A model generated the notes under the pieces. The model saw only the letters and a list, made by a program, of their open reading frames with translations. It made no database searches and had not been told where the DNA came from. 64,000 nt of DNA, from positions 754,179-818,178 of the forward strand of contig NC_018328.1 in the NCBI RefSeq assembly GCF_000234665.1, written 5' to 3'. Position numbers and translations under genes: made by a program. Of this stretch, positions 1 through 9,256 are shown piece by piece (positions within the stretch are counted from its first letter, which is position 1; every line of letters begins with the position of its first letter). This DNA comes from Leishmania mexicana MHOM/GT/2001/U1103. Its lineage: Eukaryota > Euglenozoa > Kinetoplastea > Trypanosomatida > Trypanosomatidae.

Positions 1-249
1 CTTGCCGGCGAACTCCTCCGCTGCCTTGATGGCCACCTGCACCTCGGTCTCGCTACAGACATCTGTGGCAACAAACTTTCCGTTGATCTCCTTCGACACC
101 TGCTCCCCCTGCGCAGTGTTGCGGTCCAGCAGCGTCACCTTGGCGCCCATCTGCGCTAGAAAGCGTGCGGTGGCGGCCCCGAGCCCGGAGGCCGCCCCTG
201 TTACCAGGATGGGGCGGCCGGTGATCGACTGAATGGACTTGCCCTGCAT
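1..249 (-). CDS. Short-chain dehydrogenase/reductase, N-terminal part (HSD17B10-like)
   Basis: The first 83 codons of a gene that runs off the left edge. The start codon is at 247-249 and the frame is open to base 1. The protein begins with a short leader and then a Rossmann beta-alpha-beta unit with the glycine motif TGAASGLG (about residues 19-26), the TGxxxGxG cofactor signature of SDR enzymes. The segment TLLDRN at the end of beta 2 carries the acidic residue expected of an NAD-preferring member, and ATDV further on is the usual SDR turn near the adenine ring. The order and wording resemble 3-hydroxyacyl-CoA dehydrogenase type 2 (HSD17B10), a mitochondrial enzyme of branched-chain and fatty acyl oxidation. 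The catalytic Ser-Tyr-Lys region lies outside the window, so SDR is secure and the subfamily is an inference. Confidence 0.8.
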   Translation of the reverse strand, partial: MQGKSIQSITGRPILVTGAASGLGAATARFLAQMGAKVTLLDRNTAQGEQVSKEINGKFVATDVCSETEVQVAIKAAEEFAGK

Positions 250-1330
250 GACTCTCTCGGCAGCAGTAGGAAGAAAGGGGCGGAGAACGACTTGGTAATG
301 TGGCAGGAACGAGTTCAGCAGTGGCGGGGAAAGATGTGGATGGGCAGGAGTGTAAAGGGGGAGGGGGGAGGGGAGAGGGGAGAGGGAGAGCCAGCACGGA
401 GAGGAGCAGCGCTCAGTCGTGTCCGTCTGTCGCAGTGCTGCGGCTCAATGCAGTCAGTCGCCCCGCCGCTGTTGTCGCTGTCTGTCCGTCAAAGGGAGAG
501 GGGAGGGTGAGAGGGGGCTCTGCCAGGAAGGGGATACGTAGGGCCAAACGGAAGGGAAAGTGTTGGTGCAACAGCAAGAGCAAGAGAAGAAACCAAGGCA
601 CATGCCGTTGCGGAGAGCTGCGGGTCTGATTCGCCGTGGAGAGGGAGGGCTGAGGGGTGGGGGAGAGGAGAGGGCGATCGTGACGACACTAAGCTCTTTG
701 CCACGACGGTGGGCACGCGCGCCTGCACGCGGATCTACGTGAAGGCGTGTATGTGCGTGTGCGTGCGTGGGTGGGTGGGTGAGTGGGGGGAGCTTGCCGC
801 CTGCACTGCGCTTTGTCGCGGCAAGAGTGCAAAGATGGCGAGACGCATCACCATCGTGGTCGCTGCGCGTCAAAAAGGGCGGGTTTTGGTGCCTTCAGTG
901 AGCGCAATGGCCCCCCTTCCCGTCGGTCAAGCACCGAGTGTATACAGAGTGATATGCAGCCGTGGCTCTCTCCACCCTCTGCGAGCTAGCGCTGAGGATG
1001 CACAAGCAGCACACGTGCTCGGCTGCCTTATCGACCATTGATACAACGTACCTGTTGCTTTTTTCCTCAGCTTTATAAAGCATTGCGCCCCTTCCCCGTC
1101 CGTCGCCACCCATGGAGCCCTCACACGCGTGGAGCACCGGAGGGGGAGGGAGAGACATGCATAGGCAACATGACGGACGTAGAGGAGGAGGGAAGGGGGG
1201 AGGGCTGAGCAAAACGCCGCTTTCTCACCTACGCTAGCAGACCAGTGCGCCTGCACACGCACCCGAGACACACACGCGCACACGAGAGACACCCTCACCG
1301 ATGTACGGCAGCCCAGACCATGTGCGTTGG
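250..1330. other. Intergenic: 5' UTR of the SDR and 3' UTR of the BolA gene
   Basis: About 1.1 kb of low-complexity sequence with purine runs on the plus strand (for example around 355-400 and 490-520). Open frames here are compositional; I see no gene, tRNA or repeat copy. Confidence 0.6.
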
Positions 1331-1597
1331 TTACTGGCTCTTGGTGTTGAGTGTGAAGCCGTGGATGGCGCTTATTTCCTCCTTCAAGACGCCGTTGACT
1401 AGACGATGCTGTTGGATGAGCGACTTGCCCTGGAAGACCGGCGATACGATGTCAATGTTGAAGAAGCTGCCGCAGCCGGCGCTGACATCGACGACACGGA
1501 TGGACTGGACGGGCTTCAGGGCCTCGCTCGACTCCAGCTTTGCCTGGATGTCGGCTGCCGTGTAGGCGGCGAGGAGGCGTGGCGCAACTCGAAACAT
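1331..1597 (-). CDS. BolA-like protein, probably mitochondrial (BOLA3-type)
   Basis: An 88-residue protein starting at the ATG at 1595-1597. The frame stays open upstream to 1729, but that extension is proline-rich and looks like translated 5' UTR. The first 20 residues ([12 protein letters not shown]...) are basic and hydrophobic like a mitochondrial presequence. The rest is a complete BolA fold: the core [16 protein letters not shown], then [18 protein letters not shown] and a final AIHGF. The invariant histidine of the QQH segment and the Cys in GCGS match BOLA3-type proteins, which work with monothiol glutaredoxins or NFU1 in delivering [4Fe-4S] clusters to lipoate synthase and complex I/II. 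Family assignment is firm; the mitochondrial location and the BOLA3 rather than BOLA1 affinity are inferred. Confidence 0.85.
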   Translation of the reverse strand: MFRVAPRLLAAYTAADIQAKLESSEALKPVQSIRVVDVSAGCGSFFNIDIVSPVFQGKSLIQQHRLVNGVLKEEISAIHGFTLNTKSQ

Positions 1598-2100
1598 AAA
1601 CGCCCTCGGTAGGAGGAGGAAAGGGTAGTTGGGGAGAATCTGTAGATGGAACCTGAGAAAGACCCCGATACTGCGTGAGGGGGACGCCGGCTGAGGTGGC
1701 AGTGGTGGTGGTGGGGTGCAGGAGAGCAAGGGTGGGAAGGGCTAGACGAATAGGTAGAGAGGGTGAGGAGGAGGCAAGCGGTGGAGGAAGGAAAAGGGCG
1801 GACAGCGTCACTGCCGTTGGCGCCCCATCACTTCACCTCCGTATTGTGCGCGCTCTCACTCTCGGGTCTGTCGCATCGTTGCCCTTTTACTCCTCCTTTT
1901 TGCGAGCGGGTGTTGCGAGGGAAGATGGGGGGGGGAGAGGGTAGACGCAGCGTTGCTTCGCGCGTAGGTGGTGCCCACCACACAATCCACCGACGACCGT
2001 CTCCGCTGGGCCGGTCTGTGATTGCCATCGAGTCACGTGATCACCCGTGGAGAGAAGTGGGAAGCGCAACAGCACCGACCAGGACCAACGCAGCGGCGAC
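1598..2100. other. Intergenic, 5' side of the BolA gene
   Basis: Low-complexity sequence including the likely polypyrimidine tract of the BolA mRNA (purine-rich on the plus strand around 1610-1800). No gene seen. Confidence 0.5.
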
Positions 2101-2400
2101 TCATGCACCTTGCGATGAGGGGTGGAGAAGGCCTAGTAACGGCGTCCACACCTCCTCGCTGAGAGCGTGACGGTCGCTAGCGTGCTCGTTCCAGGGTGGT
2201 GTGATGTGCGTCGGAAGAGCTAGAGGAGACACGCTAGAGATATGACAGCAGCGCTGGCGGGCTTCATGATCGCACCACAGACACCGCTGCGTCTCCTGGC
2301 GGGCGTGCGCGTTGGCAAAGGCGCTATACTCCATCGGTGTGTCGGTGACGACGCTCGAGGTTCCTTGCACCGAGGGATGGCAGGCGATGACAGAGGGCAC
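2101..2400 (-). CDS. Candidate small ORF or gene remnant beside repeat copy A
   Basis: A 99-codon open frame in the orientation of the transcription unit. Unlike other intergenic frames it is not low complexity, and its first 40 codons end mostly in G or C, as in real genes here. It contains a Cys cluster (CLWCDHEARQRCC) that could bind zinc. Its start lies 72 bp from dispersed repeat copy A, so it may be the 3' part of an older gene cut by the insertion, or sequence belonging to a larger form of the repeat. I recognise no family. A chance frame remains quite possible. Confidence 0.25.
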   Translation of the reverse strand: MPSVIACHPSVQGTSSVVTDTPMEYSAFANAHARQETQRCLWCDHEARQRCCHISSVSPLALPTHITPPWNEHASDRHALSEEVWTPLLGLLHPSSQGA

Positions 2401-2471
2401 TGAGGAGGCTCACTATGATGTCCCTCTGTCCTGTTCACAGCAGTGTTTTCGTGGCCCTGATCACCGGGGTA

Positions 2472-2818
2472 CACCTCATACAGCGCATGGCATCTCAGGG
2501 CACGGCGCCCCCACTCAGTGGGCGGACGCCAAGCAGCCCCCACCTAACCCTGCCAATGCCAAGCCACGTCGCGTGGTGACAGGGCCAAGCACCTACAAGG
2601 TAGGGGAGGTCAGAGCGACGCACCACCACTAATGCCGGCGGCCAGGTCCTGGACGGGCGCTGCGTCGGAGCGACCTGCGACGGCGAGCACGCCTGTGCGC
2701 CGCCCACATGACCAGGCAGTGTGTCGACGTGACTCGAGCGCGGCTCCGCCGGCCCTCACACTGCCCACTGGGGCGAGGGGTGCGCATGAGCCGCCGCGAA
2801 GCGGGTGAGTGGGTGGAT
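2472..2818 (+). mobile_element. SIDER-like dispersed repeat, copy A (truncated)
   Basis: Nearly identical to the first two thirds of copy C at 28720-29243 in the same orientation. It begins at CACCTCATACAGCGCATGG and runs to the GCGGGTG(A/G)GTGGG tract, after which it departs from B and C. One visible difference is A for G in the tgtgtcgRcgtgac segment. The beginning (the ccccgacgacgggg end) and the last roughly 170 bp are missing or unrecognisable. It lies in the intergenic region downstream of RPL26. SIDER is assigned on size, intergenic 3'-UTR placement and copy number in Leishmania; no consensus could be compared. Confidence 0.7.
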
Positions 2819-3317
2819 GCACCACCGTCACAGTCGAGTATGCAGAGCAGCAAGTGAGGAGAGAGAGAGAGAATGGGGGCAAGACGAACGCACAAGCTCG
2901 CATCTTGAGCAACGAATCGAGGGGATGGACGAATGGGGGGTGAGGGGCGGTCACTCGCATCACACTAATCCGGACAACACCGCCAACTACGGCGCCGCCT
3001 GTAAGGCACTCCTTCGCCCCTCCACCACTGAGAAGCTTACACGCACGCAGAGGGTGTGTGTGAGTGTGAGGGGGAGGGGGAGGGGGGGGGCGGCAGAGAG
3101 GATGGGAACGCCGCGCACACACGCTGGTGAGACGAGTCGACTTTTGATTGTTCGCGTTTGAGTTGAAATGAGTGAAATCAGAAAGAGAAGAGCCGCGCAG
3201 ACGTCTCCAGGCGAACACCCACGACGTGTGTGAGTGTGGGATGTGGGGTGTGTGTGGGGGTGTTACGTCACCTCTCACATACGTATCCCTTTCACACCAT
3301 CTCGTTGGGCGAGATCT
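2819..3317. other. Intergenic, RPL26 3' UTR
   Basis: Low-complexity GT/GA-rich sequence with a G-rich run at about 3070-3090. No gene seen. Confidence 0.5.
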
Positions 3318-3749
3318 CTAGTCCATCTGCTGCATGGCCTTATCCGCGGCGCTGATCTTGCCCTTGCCCTTGTCAGACTTGGAGGAGCGGTCCTTGCGCT
3401 CCAGGATGGACTTGCGGTGGTGCGTCATCTTCAGCTTCGTGATCTCGACGTTGGAGGGATGGATGCCGACGGCCACGGTGGAGCCGTTCGCCTTCTCACG
3501 GTTCACCTTATCGACGTGGATGACCCACTTGAGGCGGTAGCACGCCGTCACCTTACCCTCGCGACCCTTGAAGGTGCCGCGCTTCACGATGACCTCGTCG
3601 TCCTTGCGCACGGGCATGGCACGCACGTTGTACTTGGCGCGCAGCTCCTTGGAGAGCGGGGCGCTCATGAGCACACGACGGACATGGCTCGGGGCCTGAA
3701 AGTGCGCACGGCGGGCCTTGCGGCGGGAACCACACTTGATGCTGGCCAT
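3318..3749 (-). CDS. RPL26: 60S ribosomal protein L26 (uL24)
   Basis: A complete 143-residue uL24. The protein begins [17 protein letters not shown] and contains a KOW motif at about residues 50-75 ([18 protein letters not shown]), followed by the conserved [18 protein letters not shown] segment and a Lys-rich tail. uL24 sits near the polypeptide exit tunnel of the large subunit and assembles early. Length is normal for the eukaryotic family. Just upstream on the coding strand is a CT/C-rich tract (plus-strand 3761-3775 is G/A) ending in an AG at 3756-3757, a plausible spliced-leader acceptor very close to the start. Repeat copy A lies downstream of the stop, so the mRNA may carry it in its 3' UTR. 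Confidence 0.97.
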   Translation of the reverse strand: MASIKCGSRRKARRAHFQAPSHVRRVLMSAPLSKELRAKYNVRAMPVRKDDEVIVKRGTFKGREGKVTACYRLKWVIHVDKVNREKANGSTVAVGIHPSNVEITKLKMTHHRKSILERKDRSSKSDKGKGKISAADKAMQQMD

Positions 3750-5777
3750 CTTGTCCTACGGGGGAGAGATGCGGGTCGGAAGCTGTACGGTTGTATGCAT
3801 GTGTGTGTGTGTGTGTGTGGAGCCAAGAGAAACAGAAAGAGGATACCAGATGGAGGGAGAGACAGAGGAGGCCCGCTGGTACTGATGTGGGTGGTGGTAG
3901 CAGCACAAGAGTGCGAGCGCACATTTCGTGTGCGCGATCAGAGCCGCGCCCGTGACACTCACATGTCACGAAAAGCGCCTTCGGTTTCCATTTTTCCCCT
4001 TACCCAAGCACGCATGTACACAGGTATGCATGATACACACACACACACAGACGGCAATGGGAGGCATTACTGCCGGATGCCTTTCTTCTCATCATCCTCG
4101 TGAGCGTGCCCCTTTTTTTCCCCTCCTCCCTTTTTTCGTATCTCGAGTGTGTGTGGTGTGTAGTGGACGTCGCATCACCGGGAAAGTCACAGTCATCCAG
4201 AAAGAAATGAAGGAAAAGGGGGGGGGAGACGGATGAGAGGGAGGAGGCGAACCGCCGAAAAAGGGAGAAAAATACAAGAAGGGAACAGAGGTGGAGGTGG
4301 CGACGCGCGCCGTCTGTCGCTACCCTACCTCCCCCCACTCCCTTTATTCCTCGCTATCGTTACCATCGTTGTTTCGCTCTCCCCTCTTCCCTTCCCTCCT
4401 CCCCTCTCTCTGTCCATACAAGACACCATCATGGGCGTATTCCCGAAATCCCAGCTGCGCGCCTGCGTGCTTGCTTCTCCGTATAACCCCTGTGCCGGAC
4501 GCATGCATGCGCCAGTGTGCATCCTCACGTCATCGTGTCTCTCTGTGTGCGACTCCGTTACCCTTCTCGTTTCTACCTTTTCTCTTGAGCTCGCACTCCG
4601 CAGCAGCAGCCGTGATGGCCCGCAGGCAATGCAGACAACAGACGCGGGCTCAGAGAGACGAACGCGCAAGACAGGAGTGCCGTGTCCAGAACCGACACAG
4701 CGACAGCGTGCTAAACAGAAAAACAAGCCACAGAACGCACATGCAGCGCCGTAACGCCACCACGTCGTGCGTGAGAGGCCTGACGCCGGAAGGGGAGGGG
4801 AGGGAAAGGGGGAGGGTTGATTGGTGCTTGGGCAGGAAGAGGGGATCGTGCGTGCAGGGTGTGCTGGGGGGGGGGGGTCTGCGCAGCGGGCCGCGCTCAT
4901 CAGTACATGGGATAAGAAAGTCAGATAAAAGGGAAAAAGGGGCGAGAGAGGAGGGCTGCGGGAGGGAGGCAGGCAGAGAGCAGGGCCTCTCTGCTGAAGG
5001 CGAGGAAACACCTTCACCCACTCCATCGCGCCGGCACCCGTTGGTTCGTCGCTGGCGTGCGTCTGTGTGTGCGCGAACGCGTGTGAGTGTGCGCCTCAGT
5101 AGACCTTGACACACCTGCTCACGCACACGCAGCCGCACGCCCATGGCGCTGCCACGGGCACAATAGGACTTCCTTGCCCTTCCGATACCGGCGCACAACG
5201 CGAGCATGCATCATGCAGTTCGACTCCCGCACTGATGAAAAGAAAGACGAAGCATAAAATAAGGTGTCCACGTCACTCATGCATCCCCCCAACGCGCCCC
5301 GGACGAAGCACACCAGAGAAAGTGAAGAGGCGGCAAGAAGTGGGGTGGGTGGGTAGAGTGTCAGAGAGGGAGGGAGACACGCACAAGTCAAGGCAAGATC
5401 ATAACAGAGGAGGAAAAATCAATCCAGCACCAGCCCCAACAAGGGGAAATAGACAAGGAGACATAGCAACAAGCCGTGACCGGCGAGCGGCAGAGGAGGA
5501 GGGGGTAGGGGTGGGGACGACGATAGACCAACACACGCACACGTGTGTGCGAACGGGCACCGACATACTACGTTGCATCGGCATGCATAACATGTACGCG
5601 TTGTTTTGTGCGTGTAGTCGACCATGGCGCCCACGGTAGAGAGTTTCTATAAGGGGAGAGAGAGGTCAGGGGCAAGCGGGGCCGCCATCGCCAGCAACCA
5701 TCTTCCTCCCCCATCCGCCCTCTTCCCTGCCCGCCTCTTCCGGTGTCATTCCTCACGTTTCGGAGCACCGGCTCACC
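3750..5777. other. Intergenic, 2 kb between transketolase and RPL26
   Basis: Holds a (GT)n run at 3801-3819 and a 12-G run at 4866-4877 on the plus strand. Long open frames on both strands are Ser/Pro/Arg-rich and look compositional. I see no gene. Much of it is probably the transketolase 3' UTR. Confidence 0.55.
3801..3819 (+). repeat. (GT)n microsatellite
   Basis: Nine to ten uninterrupted GT units on the plus strand, 50 bp upstream of the RPL26 start codon. Confidence 0.9.
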
Positions 5778-7793
5778 TTACATCTTGCTGAATGAAGAGT
5801 TCTTGAGCGGCGCCGTGCCATCGGGGAAGCGCTTGGCCAACTCACGGCCCGTCCTCACCACTTCCTCGACGGTAATTCCAAACTTCTTGTATAGCACACC
5901 CGCCGGGGCCGAGGCACCGAAGCCGGACATGCCCACGTGCGCATGGGAGTATTTCTCCCAGCCAAAACTGACGTACGCCTCCACCGACACCACCGGCACA
6001 CCCGCGGGGAGCACAGCCTGGCGGTACGTATCCGGTTGTGCGTCGAAGAGCTCCTGGCACGGCATCGACACGACCCTTACGCGCAGCTCACCCGAGAGCG
6101 CTTTGGCAGCATCCACCGCCAGCGACACCTCCGAGCCGCTCGCCACGATCACGAGCTGCAGGTCGGGCACATCCACCACCGAGTAGGCGCCGTGCCTCAC
6201 ACCCTCGATGCTCGACCCCGACTGCGGCTCGGTGTTCTGGCGGCTCAGACACAGAACCGTTGGAGTGTGAATACTAGACAGTGCAACAGCCCACGCACCG
6301 CTCGTCTCTGTCTGGTCGCTAGGACGTATCACCTGCAGGTTTGGCATGGCACGCAGGGCAGCCACCAACTCGACAGGCTGGTGGGTTGGCCCGTCCTCGC
6401 CAACGCCGATGCTGTCGTGTGTCGCCACGTAGATGACGCGGTGGTGAGAAATCGCGGCGAGGCGCACTGCACCAAGGGCGTAGCCGATGAAGTTGAGGAA
6501 GGTGCCGCCGAACGGGATGATACCATCATGGGCGTCGAGACCGTTGAGGATGGCGCACATGGCATGTTCACGGACACCGAAGCGAATGTAGCGACCCTCC
6601 TTGCTGCTCGACGAGAAGTCCACCAAGTTTGCCGACGCGGGGCGCGTCAGGTTGCTCGGCGTGAGGTCAGCCGATCCGCCCATGAGAGCCGGGATGGCCG
6701 GGAAGAGCACAGCCAGGCAGTTCTCGCTCGCCTTGCGCGTCGCGATGGCCGAGGAGTTCGTCGGGAGCTTCGCCTCCCACCCAGACGGCAGCTCGCCCCT
6801 CATCTGCGCCACAAAGGCGGCACCCTCGGCCGGGAACGCGGCTGTGTACTTCGCCAAGAGTTCCTCCCACGCCTTCTGTTCCGCGGAACACTTATCGATG
6901 TGCATCCTGAACACAGCGCGGACGTCGTCGTCGACGTCGTACTTCTTCTGCGGGTCGCGGCCAAATTTTGTCTTGATGTTGGCGATATCCTCTTCACCCA
7001 GCGGCGCGCCGTGCACCTTCTCCGTTCCCTGCTTCGAAGACCCGAACCCAATCGTTGTGGTTTGCACAATCATCTTCGGCTTGCCCTTCGTGGCCTTGGC
7101 CTCCGCCAGTGCCTTGCGCAGGCCCTCGTAGTCAGTGTCACCGTTTTTGACCTCGATCACGTGGAAACCCATGGCCACGTACTTCTGGTGGCACTGTTCC
7201 GTGAAGGAGAGGCTTGTCGAGCCGTCGATGGAGATGTAGTTGCTGTCATAGATGACGATGAGCTTCTCCAGGGCGAGGTGGCCGGCGAGGGAGAGCGCCT
7301 CCTGGCACACACCCTCCATCAGACAACCGTCACCACAGTACACGTAAGTGTAGTGATCAACGATGTTGTATCCCGGGCGGTTGAACGTGGCGGCAAGGTG
7401 CGCCTCGGCAATCGCCAGTCCGACCGCGTTTGCAATACCCTGGCCAAGTGGCCCGGTCGTCACCTCCACCCCGGGCGTCACGAAACGCTCGGGGTGGCCA
7501 GGGGTGCGGGAGCCATCTTGGCGGAATCCCTTCAGGTCGTCCATGGTGAGGTTGTAGCCCGCCATGTGCAGCAGGGCGTACTGCAGTGCGCAGCCGTGCC
7601 CGTTCGACATGACGAAGCGGTCGCGGTCGACCCAGTCAGGATCCTGGCTGTTGTACTTCATCACTTCCGTCCACAGGACCGCTGACATCGGCGCCATGCC
7701 CATCGGCGTGCCTGGGTGGCCACTCTTGCCGCCCTGGACAATGTCCGCCGCGAGGCAGCGGATGCAGTTTGCCACCTTCTCAATGGAGGCCAT
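5778..7793 (-). CDS. TKT: Transketolase with C-terminal glycosomal signal
   Basis: A full-length 671-residue thiamine-diphosphate enzyme of the non-oxidative pentose phosphate pathway, moving two-carbon ketol units between sugar phosphates. The active-site segment GGKSGHPG (His26) is at the N terminus. The ThDP/metal motif GDGCLMEG lies near residue 155, with YDSNYISIDG about 30 residues later supplying the Asn side of the GDG...N motif. The transketolase signature THDSIGVGEDGPTHQP is in the pyrimidine-binding domain, followed by the C-terminal domain. The last three residues are SKM, a type 1 peroxisomal/glycosomal targeting tripeptide, so at least part of the enzyme should enter glycosomes. 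The start is the only ATG that gives the canonical N terminus. Neighbours (RPS8, RPL26) are unrelated in function. Confidence 0.98.
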   Translation of the reverse strand: MASIEKVANCIRCLAADIVQGGKSGHPGTPMGMAPMSAVLWTEVMKYNSQDPDWVDRDRFVMSNGHGCALQYALLHMAGYNLTMDDLKGFRQDGSRTPGHPERFVTPGVEVTTGPLGQGIANAVGLAIAEAHLAATFNRPGYNIVDHYTYVYCGDGCLMEGVCQEALSLAGHLALEKLIVIYDSNYISIDGSTSLSFTEQCHQKYVAMGFHVIEVKNGDTDYEGLRKALAEAKATKGKPKMIVQTTTIGFGSSKQGTEKVHGAPLGEEDIANIKTKFGRDPQKKYDVDDDVRAVFRMHIDKCSAEQKAWEELLAKYTAAFPAEGAAFVAQMRGELPSGWEAKLPTNSSAIATRKASENCLAVLFPAIPALMGGSADLTPSNLTRPASANLVDFSSSSKEGRYIRFGVREHAMCAILNGLDAHDGIIPFGGTFLNFIGYALGAVRLAAISHHRVIYVATHDSIGVGEDGPTHQPVELVAALRAMPNLQVIRPSDQTETSGAWAVALSSIHTPTVLCLSRQNTEPQSGSSIEGVRHGAYSVVDVPDLQLVIVASGSEVSLAVDAAKALSGELRVRVVSMPCQELFDAQPDTYRQAVLPAGVPVVSVEAYVSFGWEKYSHAHVGMSGFGASAPAGVLYKKFGITVEEVVRTGRELAKRFPDGTAPLKNSSFSKM

Positions 7794-7842
7794 TGTGCTT
7801 GTGTGTGAGGGCGACGGAGAGAGGCGAAGGCGGGGGGGGCGA
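7794..7842 (-). promoter_or_regulatory. Putative spliced-leader acceptor region of transketolase
   Basis: On the coding strand a C/T-rich tract (complement of about 7806-7842) leads to an AG at 7798-7799, five bases before the ATG. The tract-then-AG arrangement is what trypanosomatid trans-splicing uses. The AG choice is an inference; others lie nearby. Confidence 0.35.
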
Positions 7843-8090
7843 GTGCTACGGTGTGATGACGGGCTCGAGAAACGAGAGGAGGAGAGAGGCTTTCCTTTGG
7901 TATACTGGTGAGAGCGTAGGGTGGCTACTGGTGTTGCGCTTTGCGGTGGTGGTGGGGGGGGGTGCGGCTCGCGGGAACAGAGAGACGGGGGTAGAGAGAG
8001 GGAGGAGTGCTAGCCGCTGAAGAGCGAGAGCAAGAAGGGGGCACGGGCAGGCGTACGAGGTCGAGAGCATCGACGTTTTCGCTTACTCAA
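7794..8090. other. Intergenic, transketolase 5' side
   Basis: About 300 bp of GA/GT-rich sequence on the plus strand between the transketolase start and repeat copy B. Apart from the acceptor noted separately, nothing seen. Confidence 0.5.
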
Positions 8091-8607
8091 CGTGTGTCCG
8101 ATTTTCTCTGCCGCACACACAGCGTGAGGTCACACGCCACCCATCGCGTGGTGCGAAGCATCCGTCGACACACGCGCCAGGGCAACGCGCCGCCTCAGCC
8201 ATCGGAGCATGGCGTCGGCCTCAAACCCTCCACCCACCCACCCACCCGCTTCGCGGCGGCTCATGCGCACCCCTCGCCCCAGTGGGCAGTGTGAGGGCCG
8301 GCGGAGCCGCGCTCGAGTCACGCCGACACACTGCCTGGTCATGTGGGCGGCGCACAGGCGTGCTCGCCGTCGCAGGTCGCTCCGACGCAGCGCCCGTCCA
8401 GGACCTGGCCGCCGGCATTAGTGGTGGTGCGTCGCTCTGACCTCCCCTACCTTGTAGGTGCTTGGCCCTGTCACCACGCGACGTGGCTTGGCATTGGCAG
8501 GGTTAGGTGGGGGCTGCTTGGCGTCCGCCCACTGAGTGGGGGCGCCGTGCCCTGAGATGCCATGCGCTGTATGAGGTGCGTGCGCGTGCGTCACCCCGTC
8601 GTCGGGG
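8091..8607 (-). mobile_element. SIDER-like dispersed repeat, copy B (inverted, near full length)
   Basis: The reverse complement of copy C over about 517 bp. It runs from CGTGTGTCCGATTTTCTCTG at its left end to the GTCGTCGGGG end at its right, which pairs with ccccgacgacgggg at the start of C. A 70-codon open stretch inside it is identical at the protein level in A, B and C, so the copies have hardly diverged. Small differences exist, for example gcggcag versus gcgacag near the left end. It lies between the stop of the downstream RPS8 copy and transketolase, so it probably sits in that RPS8 mRNA's 3' UTR. No target-site duplication is obvious. Confidence 0.72.
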
Positions 8608-9256
8608 CAAATGTGTTCACGTGTGGCGAAAAGAAAGGCATGGGAGCCGGCAGAGGACGTGTGAGGGGGAGGGTGGGGGGATCGAAGAGAGGAGTGGGAG
8701 GACATGCTAGCCATACGAGATCCATGCCTCAGCGCAGAGGGAGAGGGAGAGGCAGAAGAGGGGGGTCAAGCGGCGAGGCACAACCGAAAAAACGGTCGAG
8801 TGAGCACACCTTTCACTAACGGTTGCGCAGGGAAAGGGAGAGAGCGTGTGCTTCAGTGCGAGACTCACATACCCTTTCCCCCCACAGTACGGCGCCGCGA
8901 ACGGAAGAATGCGGGGACGGGTGGTGTGGGGAGAGGGCAACAAGGGCACGCGAGACGCCATCGCGAGTAGAAAGGGGACATGCGACAATGACCACCGCCC
9001 ATGATGCGCACCTGTCAGGCATGACGTGCTGCGTGCCTTTTCCCGTGTCTTTCGGCAGAAATTAGGGGGGAACAATGAAAACCAGCGAAAATGAAAAGGA
9101 CAGACCCAAACCACGCACGCCGCCAGGGGGAGTGGGGAGGAAGAGAGACGGGTGTGTACGGTGTAAGAGAGGGGGGGGGGGGCAGAGGTGCGTATCGCCA
9201 TCGGCCGCGGCAGCATAAGATGCGCTGTCGCTGACTGACACGTGTACATGCACACC
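8608..9256. other. Intergenic, 3' UTR of RPS8 copy 1
   Basis: Low-complexity sequence with a run of 12 G at 9171-9182. No gene seen. Confidence 0.5.

Noticed and set aside
2610..3278. 222-codon minus-strand frame through repeat copy A
   Set aside because: Made of repeat sequence and GT-rich spacer; parts of it recur unchanged in copies B and C in different contexts.
4325..5026. 233-codon minus-strand frame downstream of transketolase
   Set aside because: Low-complexity Ser/Pro/Arg sequence over a poly-G run; probably 3' UTR.
5937..7685. 582-codon plus-strand open frame opposite transketolase
   Set aside because: Exact antisense of a confidently identified gene; long shadows are expected in GC3-rich coding sequence.
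8343..8555. 70-codon ORF shared by all three repeat copies, considered as an element-encoded protein
   Set aside because: Arg/Trp/Pro-rich composition, no initiation or domain features, and both strands of the repeat are about equally open; conservation follows from DNA identity.
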